Below, piece by piece: positions 33,699 to 42,838 of a stretch of 64,000 nucleotides of DNA. How positions within the stretch are numbered: the stretch's first letter is position 1; the number at the start of each line of letters is the position of its first letter. Position numbers and translations under genes: made by a program. Below the pieces are notes generated by a model. That model saw only the letters and a program-made list of their open reading frames with translations, made no database searches and was not told the DNA's origin. This DNA is from JAIEOG01 sp964519985 (lineage in GTDB: Bacteria > Bdellovibrionota > FAC87 > UBA2466): contig CAZFMF010000001.1 of the NCBI GenBank assembly GCA_964519985.1, positions 1-64,000 of the forward strand. Reading direction: 5' to 3'.

Positions 33699-34832
33699 TT
33701 AAAAACAATGTTGCAGCGTTTTTTCGACTTCGGTCTCGGCCGTAGAGGTGTAGATGATTGCTCCACAAGCGGTGCCGGTGAAGAGAACTTCTTCTTCGAG
33801 GGTGGGCGTTTTCAAGTTTTGATCGTACTTCGTGGCGGCCGCCCCGGACATCGGCCAACAGCACGTCGGATCGGAGTAAACCAAGGGCTCGGTGACGACT
33901 AAGACACCAAGCGATTCGCTCAAGTTGTGCTGGATGCGAAGCATCGCGCCCCGCTCTACGGTATTGTTATTGATGACGATATCACCGTCAAAACTCGCGG
34001 TGACATTGTTCTCCAGTGAGTCGAAAGAAATGCTGAAGTCTGCATTTTGTCGAATGGGAATCCCCAACTCAAACAAGGTATCGCCAGTTTTCACCGTGTT
34101 GAGGGTGTGGTCCCATTCGGTACGGGAGCCTTCCCCGGAGGTGGGGAGCATTTTGAGATCGAAAACGTCGATGGGAATCATGGGGATGGAGTGCGAGATG
34201 CCGATCGCGTGCACTCCATTGACGACGACGCGGCGACGGGTAGTGGTCTCGAATGCGATGTCCATGCCGCCCTGCCGATCGTCCTGCCAACCGCTGGGGA
34301 AATCGGAATAGACGTAGACGACTTCACCCTTGGGGCCGACCCGAATATTGTTTTGATCGCCATTCCCCCCCAGCCCCCAGTTACGCGTGACCGTGGCCCC
34401 GACGAGGCCGGCGATACCGGTGGCGCTGAAACCATTGAGCTGGACGTTCAGGCAGTCAGCGGGGGCAGGGAAGGTGTAGCGAAAGTAACTGCGCCAGTAG
34501 CCGGCCTCGCCGAAACCGGCTTGCTGGCAGTTGTCATAAAAAATTTCGAGATCGGAACCATTGCACGTTCCGGTGGTGACCGGGGCGCAGGCCGGCGGTG
34601 CGGCGAAAGCCTCTGGGATGGGATTGATCCAGTGGAGCATCTTTTGCGGAAGGGTTTGGGGTGGCGCGGTGCGGGCGAGGCGACCTTCGTTTTGGGTCGT
34701 CAAAACGGCGCCACCAATCACGGCCAAAGCGGATTCCGCGTCGATATTCGTGCTGGGTTGTTCCGTGCACCCGACGACAGATATGGCCAGGAGCGTTAGG
34801 GAAACTAGAAAGGGATTTCGTTTCGAGAACAT
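33699..34832 (-). CDS. lipoprotein of unknown function
   Basis: A 377-residue protein with a lipoprotein signal: basic start, hydrophobic stretch VSLTLLAISVVGC, lipid-bearing Cys at about residue 22, then TEQPST. The mature part is beta-rich and has about nine cysteines (CAPVTTGTCNGSDLEIFYDNC, CCWPM, TACGAI), so disulfides are likely. A conserved-looking central block reads MDIAFETTTRRRVVVNGVHAIG. No family recognised. It is divergent from the glucoamylase gene, and the region between (34833-34983) holds a palindrome. Confidence 0.65.
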   Translation of the reverse strand: MFSKRNPFLVSLTLLAISVVGCTEQPSTNIDAESALAVIGGAVLTTQNEGRLARTAPPQTLPQKMLHWINPIPEAFAAPPACAPVTTGTCNGSDLEIFYDNCQQAGFGEAGYWRSYFRYTFPAPADCLNVQLNGFSATGIAGLVGATVTRNWGLGGNGDQNNIRVGPKGEVVYVYSDFPSGWQDDRQGGMDIAFETTTRRRVVVNGVHAIGISHSIPMIPIDVFDLKMLPTSGEGSRTEWDHTLNTVKTGDTLFELGIPIRQNADFSISFDSLENNVTASFDGDIVINNNTVERGAMLRIQHNLSESLGVLVVTEPLVYSDPTCCWPMSGAAATKYDQNLKTPTLEEEVLFTGTACGAIIYTSTAETEVEKTLQHCF

Positions 34833-34913
34833 GCCATTTTTCTTTTCGGAGTTTTCACGTTAAAAGTGGAGTGGCGCACGCACCTGATTTCGTTCCGCTT
34901 CATTTCCAGTCTA

Positions 34914-34934
34914 CCTTGTCCCACGTCGACAAGG
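34914..34934. promoter_or_regulatory. palindrome upstream of glucoamylase
   Basis: CCTTGTC (34914-34920) and GACAAGG (34928-34934) form a seven-base inverted repeat around seven bases, 49 bases before the glucoamylase ATG in the divergent intergenic region. It could be an operator or a leader hairpin. Confidence 0.3.
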
Positions 34935-34983
34935 AACTTTCGGAAGTGAGACGCCAACGGTGCGCGTCACAAAAGGGGGAAAA

Positions 34984-36366
34984 ATGGGTGGGGTAAAGGT
35001 TCGTCTTTCATTGGTTGCGGTTTTGATTTGTGGATTGGCCTCCGCACAGTCTTGGATGGATCAGAAAGCAAAACTCTCGACTGGCTTCCTCCTCGATAAT
35101 ATTGGGCCGAACGGGGCCGCCGCGGGGGCGGTGGTTGCCTCGCCTTCCCGATCGAATCCCAACTATTTTTATCACTGGGTTCGAGACGCGGCGTTGGTGA
35201 TGTCAGCGGTTTTTGACTTGTACCACACCGAATCCGACCCGAAGTTGCGAGCCCGTTACGAAACGATGCTCAAAGACTACATTGCGTTGTCGCGTCGCAA
35301 CCAGACGACGGCGAATCCCAGCGATTCTGAGTCGAGTGGCCGTTTGGGCGAACCCAAGTTCGAGGCGGATGGTTCCGCTTTTACCGGAGGGTGGGGCCGC
35401 CCACAAAACGACGGACCGGCGTTGCGTGCGCTCACGCTCATCCGCGTCGCCCGGAAGTGGATGAAGCAAGGGCGCGAATCAGAGGTTCGGAACTTGCTCT
35501 ACGATGGCCGCAATCCGACCGACAGTCCGCTGAAAGCGGATTTAGAATTTGTTTCTCACCAATGGACCAAAACCTCCTTCGATATCTGGGAAGAAATTTC
35601 CGGTCAGCATTTCTATACTCGCTTGGTCCAGCGGCGGGCTTTGCTGGAAGGGGCGGCGTTGGCGGATGACTTGGGAGATCCGGGGGCAGCAAAATGGTAT
35701 CGCGCGCAGGTGGTGCCTTTGGAAGCGGCGATCCAGCAGCACTGGCAAGCCTCTTCTGGAAAAATTCTACCGACGTTGGATCGAGACCGCGGGATCGACT
35801 ACAAATTTAGCGGAATCGACACTTCCGTCTTACTCGCGGTTTTGCACGCTTCGGGCAACGATGCCTATTACGCCGCCGACGACAGTCGCGTTTTGTCGAC
35901 GCTAGAAAAACAGATTGCCGTTTTCGACTCACTTTATTCCGTCAACCGCAAGGGCTATACGGCCGTGGCGATGGGGCGCTACCCGGAAGATCGGTACGAT
36001 GGTGTTGGAACGAACGGACTAGGAAACCCGTGGTTTCTCACCACCGCGGGAGTGGCCGAATTGCACTACCGGGCCGCGCACCGAATCGAGGCGGCGAGTG
36101 AGTTTCGTCGGGATACTTGGAATTCGGCTTTCCTGAATGCCGTGGGCGCGCCGTCGTCGACCCAGCTATTCCGAACAGCCGCCAAAACCGCCCTCGTCAA
36201 GAAAATCCGGGACCGCGGCGATCGCTTTTTGAGCCGCGCGTGCTTCCACGGATTTCCGGATGGGCGCTTGTCGGAGCAGATCCATCGCGATAGTGGGTAT
36301 ATGCAGGGCGCCTCCAATCTCACTTGGAGTTACGCCAGTTATCTCACGGCCTACTGGCAGCGGTAA
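34984..36366 (+). CDS. exported GH15 glucoamylase-like hydrolase
   Basis: A 460-residue glucan 1,4-alpha-glucosidase homologue with signal peptide (LSLVAVLICGLASA). The (alpha/alpha)6-barrel markers are YFYHWVRDAALVM (substrate-binding W-x-R-D), SFDIWEEISGQHFYT with the catalytic acid Glu, GNPWFLTTAGVAELHYRA, and SEQIHRDSGYMQGASNLTWSYASY with the catalytic base Glu (fungal equivalent AEQFDRDSG). It releases glucose from alpha-1,4-glucans outside the cytoplasm and lacks a starch-binding domain. The ATG at 34984 has AGGGGG upstream; GTG at 34960 would spoil the signal. Its TAA shares a base with the next ATG. Confidence 0.93.
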   Translation: MGGVKVRLSLVAVLICGLASAQSWMDQKAKLSTGFLLDNIGPNGAAAGAVVASPSRSNPNYFYHWVRDAALVMSAVFDLYHTESDPKLRARYETMLKDYIALSRRNQTTANPSDSESSGRLGEPKFEADGSAFTGGWGRPQNDGPALRALTLIRVARKWMKQGRESEVRNLLYDGRNPTDSPLKADLEFVSHQWTKTSFDIWEEISGQHFYTRLVQRRALLEGAALADDLGDPGAAKWYRAQVVPLEAAIQQHWQASSGKILPTLDRDRGIDYKFSGIDTSVLLAVLHASGNDAYYAADDSRVLSTLEKQIAVFDSLYSVNRKGYTAVAMGRYPEDRYDGVGTNGLGNPWFLTTAGVAELHYRAAHRIEAASEFRRDTWNSAFLNAVGAPSSTQLFRTAAKTALVKKIRDRGDRFLSRACFHGFPDGRLSEQIHRDSGYMQGASNLTWSYASYLTAYWQR

Positions 36367-37862
36367 TGAAACAAGACTTGCAGAAATGGTGGGGGCGCTT
36401 TCGGGCGTTGCTGGATACGCTTCAGTCCCAAGGCGTGACCAACCTTCGGCAGTTCTGGCATTGGTCGCGGTCGGTCGATGTCACGACCGCGGCCGTAGAT
36501 TACCTGCGGGCCCACCCCGGCTTACAGGGCATTATCTATTGGATCGCGGCCTTCGCGGTTGGACTCTTCGCCGTCGGGTACGCTTGGATTTTTAGTCGGT
36601 TTGCATCGATTGCTCAGGGGATCGCGATCACTCACCCGGCGTTCCTGCTCATCCTTTCTCCGCTCGGTTTCTTAGCCGCCTGGTGGCTGGTCCACCGGTA
36701 TTCGCCGGGGGCGGCCGGCGGCGGAATTCCGGAGGTGCTCGTCGCCATGGAAAGCGATCCCCAAACCGCGGCCCGCTGGACCGGGGCGCGACCGGCGCTG
36801 GTGAAGTTTGCATCCTCCTTGTGTTGTGTCCTGGGTGGGGGTGCGATCGGCCGCGAGGGTCCAACGATCCAGATCGCCGCCGGAATTTTCTATAGCTTGG
36901 GGATGCGCTTTAAACACATCTGGCCATCGTTGAACCACCAGTCGTTGCTCGTGGCCGGCGGCTCCGCCGGAATCGCCGCCGCGTTCAATACTCCATTAGG
37001 TGGAATTGTTTTCGCGGTCGAAGAGCTCTCGCAGCAGCACTTCAATCGCTTCAAAACCTTTCTCATCTCCGCGGTGATCATCGCGGGGTTAGTCGCGCAG
37101 TGGATCCTAGGGCCTTATCTTTTTCTGGGCTATCCACCGCTGGCCACGTTGTCCTTCATGGCGTTGCCCTGGGCGATTGCGGTCGGAATTCTTTGTGGCC
37201 TGTTTGGGGCGTGGTTCGGCGCGATCTTGCTTTGGACTTCTCGGCGCCTTTTGGGAACCACGGTACGCAAGAGCGTCCGCCGGGTTTTGATTATCGGGGT
37301 GCTGATGGCGCTTTCCGGATGGTTCTTGGGTGCGGAGACGATGGGCGGGGGAACGGATCTGATGACCCGTGTGCTTTTTCACGAAAACGATCGCACCGTC
37401 AGCTGGGGAGTGCTCTTTGGGCGGTTTTTCGCTCCACTGATCTCTACCGCCGCGGGTGCGGCGGCGGGCGTTTTCGCGCCGGCTTTGGCCGCGGGCGCGG
37501 CGATCGGCGCGAAGTTCGCCGAGCTGACGCACACACCCTATCCCAACCTGGTCATTCTCATGGGGATGACGGCGTTTTTGAGCGGCGTGACCCGCGCTCC
37601 GTTCACGGCCTTCGTCCTGGTTTTGGAAATGACGGATCGCCATTCGGCGATTTTTCCGTTGATGGTGGCTTCATTACTCGCCTCGCTGGCCGCGAAGCTC
37701 GTCGATGGCCGCTCATTCTACGAGCAGCGGTGCCAGATGTATCTGGACGATTGTAAGGCGAACGCGGCGGCGTCGCCGGTTATTGCGGCGAGCCCTGAGG
37801 GTTCTCGCAACCCGACTTCTGGACCAGCAACATCGCCAGACGCGGGTCCATATTCGACATGA
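36366..37862 (+). CDS. ClC-family chloride channel/antiporter
   Basis: A 498-residue membrane protein. ClC signatures: GGGAIGREGPTIQIAAG (the gating Glu), GSAGIAAAFNTPLGGIVFAVEEL (the internal Glu of H+/Cl- exchangers lies in this EE pair), the C-terminal AAGAAAGVFAPALAAGAAIG (the G-x-F-x-P loop) and LSGVTRAPFTAFVLVLEMT. Both glutamates present suggest a proton/chloride antiporter. There are no CBS domains. It starts on the last base of the glucoamylase stop, so they are one operon; why is unclear. The tail (about 28 residues, Ala/Ser/Pro-rich) lies in an 83-base overlap with the convergent lipoprotein gene. Confidence 0.92.
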   Translation: MKQDLQKWWGRFRALLDTLQSQGVTNLRQFWHWSRSVDVTTAAVDYLRAHPGLQGIIYWIAAFAVGLFAVGYAWIFSRFASIAQGIAITHPAFLLILSPLGFLAAWWLVHRYSPGAAGGGIPEVLVAMESDPQTAARWTGARPALVKFASSLCCVLGGGAIGREGPTIQIAAGIFYSLGMRFKHIWPSLNHQSLLVAGGSAGIAAAFNTPLGGIVFAVEELSQQHFNRFKTFLISAVIIAGLVAQWILGPYLFLGYPPLATLSFMALPWAIAVGILCGLFGAWFGAILLWTSRRLLGTTVRKSVRRVLIIGVLMALSGWFLGAETMGGGTDLMTRVLFHENDRTVSWGVLFGRFFAPLISTAAGAAAGVFAPALAAGAAIGAKFAELTHTPYPNLVILMGMTAFLSGVTRAPFTAFVLVLEMTDRHSAIFPLMVASLLASLAAKLVDGRSFYEQRCQMYLDDCKANAAASPVIAASPEGSRNPTSGPATSPDAGPYST

Positions 37863-38808
37863 GGCTCACCATCGTGGGGCTCATGAGCATGAGGGCTTGC
37901 CGGAAACAGCAACCCAAACGCGCCACCGATTCCGTGTAGTTGGCCGGAATGGGATTCGCGCTGGTCTGAAGTTCCACCGCGGCATCGCACGCTTTCGCCG
38001 GCTGGGCGTTTTTGCCATCCGTTGCCGGCGTGAATGCGGGATTGCGGAGCACTCCGTTACCCGCTTGCGGCGTATCGCGCAAATTGCCCGACCAAGGATT
38101 TCCTTGCACCACCCCGAGGCCATTGGCATCGGCGGTCATGGAACCCGTCGCTTTCCCCGTTACCGCATACTTGTTCGTCGTCTGCGGCTGCAGCGGGCCC
38201 GCACCGGCAATCGTGAAAGTGACGGAGCAGTTCGTATTCTGCTTCGAGCTGCCGAACGCGCGCGCTGAATATTCGGTGCTCTGCGAAGAGGAGTTGCTCC
38301 CCGGTTTATTGTTCGATCCTTTGTTGCTGCTATTCTGGGCCGACGCGGGAGTTCCCCACGTGCCGAGCAGCGTTTGTCCGGGGACGGGAGCGAGGGCGCC
38401 GACTTTCGCCGAGCATTGCTGCAACATCTTGCCCGCAATCATCATCAGCTGCGAAAGCGCCGCCTGATCCCCTTTGCGTTGCTTTTCTAAAAGCGCGGCC
38501 ACTTCATTGCGAAACGCTTCCGAAAGCGCCGCCGCGGCTTTATCCTGCGGGGAAGTGCCCGCGGTCTCGCCAAAAAGTTTATTCAAAGCTTCTTTGTCGG
38601 CGTCGGTAAGCGCGCCGCCCGATCCGCTGCCGCCGTTGTCGGTAGAACCGAGTCCGGCAATGTCATCAACGTCACCCGAGCCGAGACCGGAACCGCCGTC
38701 ATCTTCAAAATTCGTTGTGCTGGTGCCGCGCTGGCCGCATGCGGCGAGACTCAGGCCCAGGCAGAGCGCCAAAAGCTGCTTCTTATAGGTGAGATTGAAG
38801 AGACTCAT
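37780..38808 (-). CDS. lipoprotein of unknown function
   Basis: A 342-residue protein. Start at 38808 with AAGGGGAA upstream on the minus strand; the frame is open 46 codons further but without a signal. The lipobox is LALCLGLSLAAC, then GQRGTSTTNFEDD and a Gly/Ser/Asp-rich linker. The middle is Ala-rich and helical; the later half has Ser/Asn-rich strands and scattered Cys. The C-terminus reads MSPTMVSLMSNMDPRLAMLLVQKSGCENPQG and lies entirely in an 83-base overlap with the ClC gene. No family recognised. Confidence 0.6.
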   Translation of the reverse strand: MSLFNLTYKKQLLALCLGLSLAACGQRGTSTTNFEDDGGSGLGSGDVDDIAGLGSTDNGGSGSGGALTDADKEALNKLFGETAGTSPQDKAAAALSEAFRNEVAALLEKQRKGDQAALSQLMMIAGKMLQQCSAKVGALAPVPGQTLLGTWGTPASAQNSSNKGSNNKPGSNSSSQSTEYSARAFGSSKQNTNCSVTFTIAGAGPLQPQTTNKYAVTGKATGSMTADANGLGVVQGNPWSGNLRDTPQAGNGVLRNPAFTPATDGKNAQPAKACDAAVELQTSANPIPANYTESVARLGCCFRQALMLMSPTMVSLMSNMDPRLAMLLVQKSGCENPQGSPQ

Positions 38809-38859
38809 TATGTTCCCCTTTTCGGAATTTTCCTCGAACCCTTTGATTCTTAAGTGTGC

Positions 38860-38879
38860 AACGCCTGTGCCCAGGCGTT
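38860..38879. promoter_or_regulatory. perfect hairpin upstream of lipoprotein gene
   Basis: AACGCCTG (38860-38867) pairs perfectly with CAGGCGTT (38872-38879) around TGCC, 52 bases upstream of the lipoprotein start at 38808. It could be a 5' leader hairpin or operator. The rest of 38809-39076, the longest gene-free stretch here (268 bases), shows nothing further that I can support. Confidence 0.3.
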
Positions 38880-39076
38880 TCGCACAAATGCAGCTGACTT
38901 GGCGGGCGTCAGATGTCGAACTTTCGGTCGAATTTCGCCTTCCCAAAATACGGTCGGGAAAGGGCTCTGGTTTCAGCGGGTTAGGGCGCCTGCCCAGTGG
39001 ACGGTGAGCCGGTTACCCCCGCTTTCGCTCTAAGTGATTGAGATAAATACCGATAAGCGCCCAGTAGGGGGCCCGA

Positions 39077-40069
39077 ATGAACAAGGAAAAAAGCATCGTT
39101 GGGACCGGGATTTTGCTCACTTTGATCGGTGTCGGGGACGCCGGACTTTTGGGGTGGAGTACCGGGTTTTCCCAGGGGCTCTACTTTTGGTTTACGCACC
39201 TGGCGGTAACGGCGATGGGAATTGCGCTACTATTACGCGATCGCGCGTTGGTGATCGCTTTTCTCTCCGCCGCGCTGGTTCCGATGGGCGCCTACCTAGC
39301 GGAACATTGCGTTGCGGTCTTCGGAGGCCCGCACCTCTTTGGACTCACCGATTTCTTATACAACGCGGGTCTTAATGGGGGAGTCTTCCTCTTGGGACAC
39401 GCGCACTTTTTTTTCTGGCCCGCCGCCGTGATGGGTTGGTTTTGGTTGAAGTCCGGACGGGAGGAGTGGAAGCGCACCGTCGCTTATATCGCGGCCTTCC
39501 ATCTTATCGTTTGGCCAGCGAGTTACGCGCTATTTCCCGCTCACCAAAATATCAACTGTGTCCATGGGCCCTGTTTTGCCTGGGCTCAGGGGTTCTCTGC
39601 TTGGGCCTACCGCACGCTCTACATCGGTACGCTCATCTTGGCCAACGTCCTTGTCGCCTGGGGAATCCAAAACTGGAAAATGCCGAAAGGAAACAAATTC
39701 GAGCGGCGCAGTGGTCACGCCCTCGCTGGAGTCGCGGTTTTCTTCGCCCTCGTCACGGCGCGGGATTGCTTTCGTTGGACGCGGCAACCGCACTTTCGTT
39801 GCCAAGCGCCGTATGAAGACGAGCACGTTCGTATCGGTTGCGACTATACGTCCGAGTGGGGTCCGGACAAGATGATGCTCGCCTACTCGGTCTTTAATAA
39901 AGCCAAGGAACCGCGCTTCTGCACCAGCCGCATTTCCATGAACGGCGACGAAAAACCGCTGCACGAAGATATTTGGGCCGAACCGGGAGCGAACACGGAA
40001 ATCTGGGTCGTCCTCCCGAATCCCGCCGCCGACATCAACGCGCGATTGCTCGCGCGTTGCCAAGACTAG
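39077..40069 (+). CDS. multi-pass membrane protein of unknown function
   Basis: A 330-residue protein with about seven membrane helices in residues 1-235. It has an aromatic/His-rich segment HAHFFFWPAAVMGWFWL and a loop with paired cysteines (HQNINCVHGPCFAWAQG). The last 95 residues are soluble and Cys-containing (HFRCQAPYEDEHVRIGCDY, RFCTSRISMNGDE) and should lie in the periplasm. AGGGGG lies before the ATG. I recognise no family. It runs alone between a divergent lipoprotein gene and the convergent metalloprotease gene. Confidence 0.6.
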   Translation: MNKEKSIVGTGILLTLIGVGDAGLLGWSTGFSQGLYFWFTHLAVTAMGIALLLRDRALVIAFLSAALVPMGAYLAEHCVAVFGGPHLFGLTDFLYNAGLNGGVFLLGHAHFFFWPAAVMGWFWLKSGREEWKRTVAYIAAFHLIVWPASYALFPAHQNINCVHGPCFAWAQGFSAWAYRTLYIGTLILANVLVAWGIQNWKMPKGNKFERRSGHALAGVAVFFALVTARDCFRWTRQPHFRCQAPYEDEHVRIGCDYTSEWGPDKMMLAYSVFNKAKEPRFCTSRISMNGDEKPLHEDIWAEPGANTEIWVVLPNPAADINARLLARCQD

Positions 40070-40092
40070 GGCCTGTACTCGGATGGTAGGCC

Positions 40093-42759
40093 CTAGAGCG
40101 CGGATTGGATCCGCTTCGCCTCGGCAAGCCAGCGAGCCAGTTTGCGCTGAGTGGTAGCGTCCCTCGTCTGGATCTTATCCACGTCGACACTGGACAATTC
40201 TTGCCCCAACGCATCTTCGATCAGCTTCTTGAATTGCGCCTTGATCTGTTTGCGTTCTTCCGATCCCCAATTCGCGCCGTCCGGATGACTGCCGGCGTTT
40301 AGCAAGGTCGCCGCGCGCGCCCGCAGGTCGGCATCGTACGTAAAAACGGGCAGCTTCCACGTTTTGTCGACGGACGTCGGTGGTAACGGTGCCGGAAAAG
40401 GCTCCAGCCGAGGGACGGGTGGGGTCACCGGTGGGGGCGGGGTCGTCAACGGCAACGAGACGAGAATTTCCAACCTCGCCGGATTCAGGGTGAAGAGGTA
40501 CTCCCTTTCGCGCGCGAGCATCAACCGCAAAAGCGAATCGCCGTTTTCCGTACCGTTGATCTTCCAGCGATCCGGAACTTTCAGGAGGATCTCGATGTCC
40601 TGCTTGGCAATTTCCACGGGCAACCTCGCGAAGAGGTTAAGCGCCGTATTCAAAATCTGCGCAGACTCTTCGGGGGTAAAGGCGTAGTGTCCACCGGGGC
40701 CTTCCCCTTCACGGTACGTGGGATCGCGCAGGAGGCGCTCGGTCTCGTCGAAGACCTTTTCCAGATCCTGGTAGGTTGCCGGCTGAAGGACTTTCTCCCA
40801 TCCCCCTAAGCGTTTGACCTCGGCTTCCACCGCCTTAGCTTCGGCGGCTTCGACTTGATCTTTGTTCAGTGCCCCTACGAATGGGAATTCGCGCGCGACC
40901 ATGAGCGAGCGGCGGTCGGGCGCGAAGCTGGCCATGACCTCCGCCATCGGGGCCATGAGAATACCGGCAATGCGCTCCGGATCGAAATTCGCGCTGGCCA
41001 CGGGGCGAATGCGGTCCCACGGCAATGGCGATTTAATGGCGATGAATGTTTCGAGAAAGGCATTGGGTAGCCGTCGGACGGACTCCTTCGCCGACTGCGA
41101 GGCAAACTCCAAGAGGGAATCCCCGGCATCAAAACGGCGGCAGTCACTGTACTTGGAAACGCCGGAGTCGGCGCAAAAAGGCGGGGTGTCTTTTAGCGTG
41201 GGACTTTTGTTTTGGTACAGCATTTCGATCGCTAGGCGATCGTGCGGGTATAGGGATCCGGGCAAGGTTCGCATCTGCTGGCCATGCAGCGCGGACTCTT
41301 CCACGGGCAGGTAATCCATTTCGCTGCTGGCCGTCTCGAGGTCGGCCGGAACAATGTCGTGGTGAACGTATTTCGAGAAGATCTCGCGACGGCGATCGAC
41401 CGGGTAGTTCCGGGTGCGTAAGGAACCTGCAAAATTATGTCGCAGTCCGAGCAGGTGCCCGACTTCGTGCGCGACCACCGCGCGAACGTAGTCTTGCGAA
41501 ACCCTTAACGTGACGGCTTCCGACACATTCGCCGCCAGCAATTCGCCCAGCGAACGTTGGAACTCGGAATCGATAGCTATCTCGCGGTGGCAAAGGCGTT
41601 GGTTTTCAAACCCCGACAGGGTGAAGCTCCGGCTCACCGGCTTGGGTTTGGCCGGTTCATCGAGTCGCCGTAACATGGAGCGCACTTGGCGGATGCTCGA
41701 AAAAGCGAACATGCTGGTGATGTAGGCCTGCGCGTGCAGCACTTCCCCTGTGCGCGGATCGACTTGGGCATCGGCGTAGGCCATGCCGGCCCGATCGTGG
41801 GCGACCCACTGGACAACGTGGTGTTCGAAATTGGGCGCCGTCACGCCGGCGGGCGCGTCGACGGCGTCCACCATCGGCAAAACCCCTTTCCAATAGAGGA
41901 TTCCATCGCGCACCGCCTGCCGGTATTCGGCCGGGGTGTTACTGGAGATCGCAAAAACAATCGGTGCTTTCTCGTTGAATTTGACCGGGAGGATTTTAGT
42001 CGTGCCGTCGAGTTGCAGCTGGGGAGGGATTTCAAAAAAGGCAGTCCGCTCATAGTCCCCTTCGGGGCCGGGCACAAAGTTTGGATTCGGCCGATAGGGG
42101 CTTAGGAAGTAACGCACTTCGATCGGCAGGGCATTGTTGCCGGAGAAGCTCTCCTGGGGGACCTGCGCGATTTGTCGAATGGAAATCCGATCCGGAGGCA
42201 AGAGCTTCACTTCCTCGAGGTAACTCAAGCGCACATTGACCATCGAGAACGACGGTTTGTAATCGCGCCCGCCGCTATCTTGTCCCGTCCACTCGGTTGA
42301 GGAAAAAATCGAAGACATGCCGGCATTGAAGTCGAACTGGATTTCGTCGGAGGTCTCGTTTGAGATCGGAAACGAGGCGAGGATGAGGTTCTGCGGCAGA
42401 TCGCGGGTGACGGTGTGGCCCGTGGTGGCTTCCATCATGAAGAGCGATTCGCCCTGACGTTTGAAGGCAACAATGCGGCTGCGCAGGCCTTGGCCCATGG
42501 CGGCGACCGTCTGTTCGATCAAACTGGCTTGGAGGAGAAATTCTTTGTCGAGCGCGGTTTTGCGAATGACCAGCGAAGGTTGCCCGGTTTTCGCATCGGT
42601 GGTGACCGAGAAGGAATCGGTAATCTTCGTGGCGGCGCGGACTGCCGGCTGCGATTCCGCGGACTTTTTACTCGCCGGATCGGCACAACCGATCAAAGTA
42701 TGGATTAAGCAAATCGAGAGAGAGTAAGTGACGAGACGAGTGGCGTGAATTCTTCGCAT
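40093..42759 (-). CDS. zinc metalloprotease lipoprotein (DUF5117/DUF4953-like)
   Basis: An 888-residue protein with a lipobox (YSLSICLIHTLIGC, then ADPASKK). The extended zinc motif VVAHEVGHLLGLRHNFAGS at about residues 427-445 (H-E-x-G-H-x-x-G-x-x-H) is the metzincin-like signature of large exported proteases with DUF5117 and DUF4953 domains. SEMDYLPVEE shortly after may provide the Met-turn. The N-terminal 300 residues are beta-rich; the C-terminal 300 are helical with a Pro-rich linker (TTPPPPVTPPVPRLEP). It likely degrades protein at the cell surface or in the periplasm. TTGACA (complement of 42822-42827) and a small palindrome at 42783-42803 lie upstream. Confidence 0.85.
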   Translation of the reverse strand: MRRIHATRLVTYSLSICLIHTLIGCADPASKKSAESQPAVRAATKITDSFSVTTDAKTGQPSLVIRKTALDKEFLLQASLIEQTVAAMGQGLRSRIVAFKRQGESLFMMEATTGHTVTRDLPQNLILASFPISNETSDEIQFDFNAGMSSIFSSTEWTGQDSGGRDYKPSFSMVNVRLSYLEEVKLLPPDRISIRQIAQVPQESFSGNNALPIEVRYFLSPYRPNPNFVPGPEGDYERTAFFEIPPQLQLDGTTKILPVKFNEKAPIVFAISSNTPAEYRQAVRDGILYWKGVLPMVDAVDAPAGVTAPNFEHHVVQWVAHDRAGMAYADAQVDPRTGEVLHAQAYITSMFAFSSIRQVRSMLRRLDEPAKPKPVSRSFTLSGFENQRLCHREIAIDSEFQRSLGELLAANVSEAVTLRVSQDYVRAVVAHEVGHLLGLRHNFAGSLRTRNYPVDRRREIFSKYVHHDIVPADLETASSEMDYLPVEESALHGQQMRTLPGSLYPHDRLAIEMLYQNKSPTLKDTPPFCADSGVSKYSDCRRFDAGDSLLEFASQSAKESVRRLPNAFLETFIAIKSPLPWDRIRPVASANFDPERIAGILMAPMAEVMASFAPDRRSLMVAREFPFVGALNKDQVEAAEAKAVEAEVKRLGGWEKVLQPATYQDLEKVFDETERLLRDPTYREGEGPGGHYAFTPEESAQILNTALNLFARLPVEIAKQDIEILLKVPDRWKINGTENGDSLLRLMLAREREYLFTLNPARLEILVSLPLTTPPPPVTPPVPRLEPFPAPLPPTSVDKTWKLPVFTYDADLRARAATLLNAGSHPDGANWGSEERKQIKAQFKKLIEDALGQELSSVDVDKIQTRDATTQRKLARWLAEAKRIQSAL

Positions 42760-42838
42760 CCCAACCCCTGTGAAAATATTATCTAGCCCCTAATTCAGGG
42801 TTAGAACTTTTTGGTGCGGGATGTCAAACGTTTAAGGT

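Noticed and set aside
34047..34799. Open frame (250 codons) on the plus strand opposite the lipoprotein at 33699-34832
   Set aside because: The minus-strand protein has a convincing lipobox and Cys pattern; the antisense one is Gly/Asp-rich shadow sequence.
42783..42803. Short imperfect palindrome (CTAACCCT/AGGGGCTAG) upstream of the metalloprotease
   Set aside because: Only seven of eight arm positions pair and the nearby TTGACA has no well-placed -10, so I did not call an operator or promoter.
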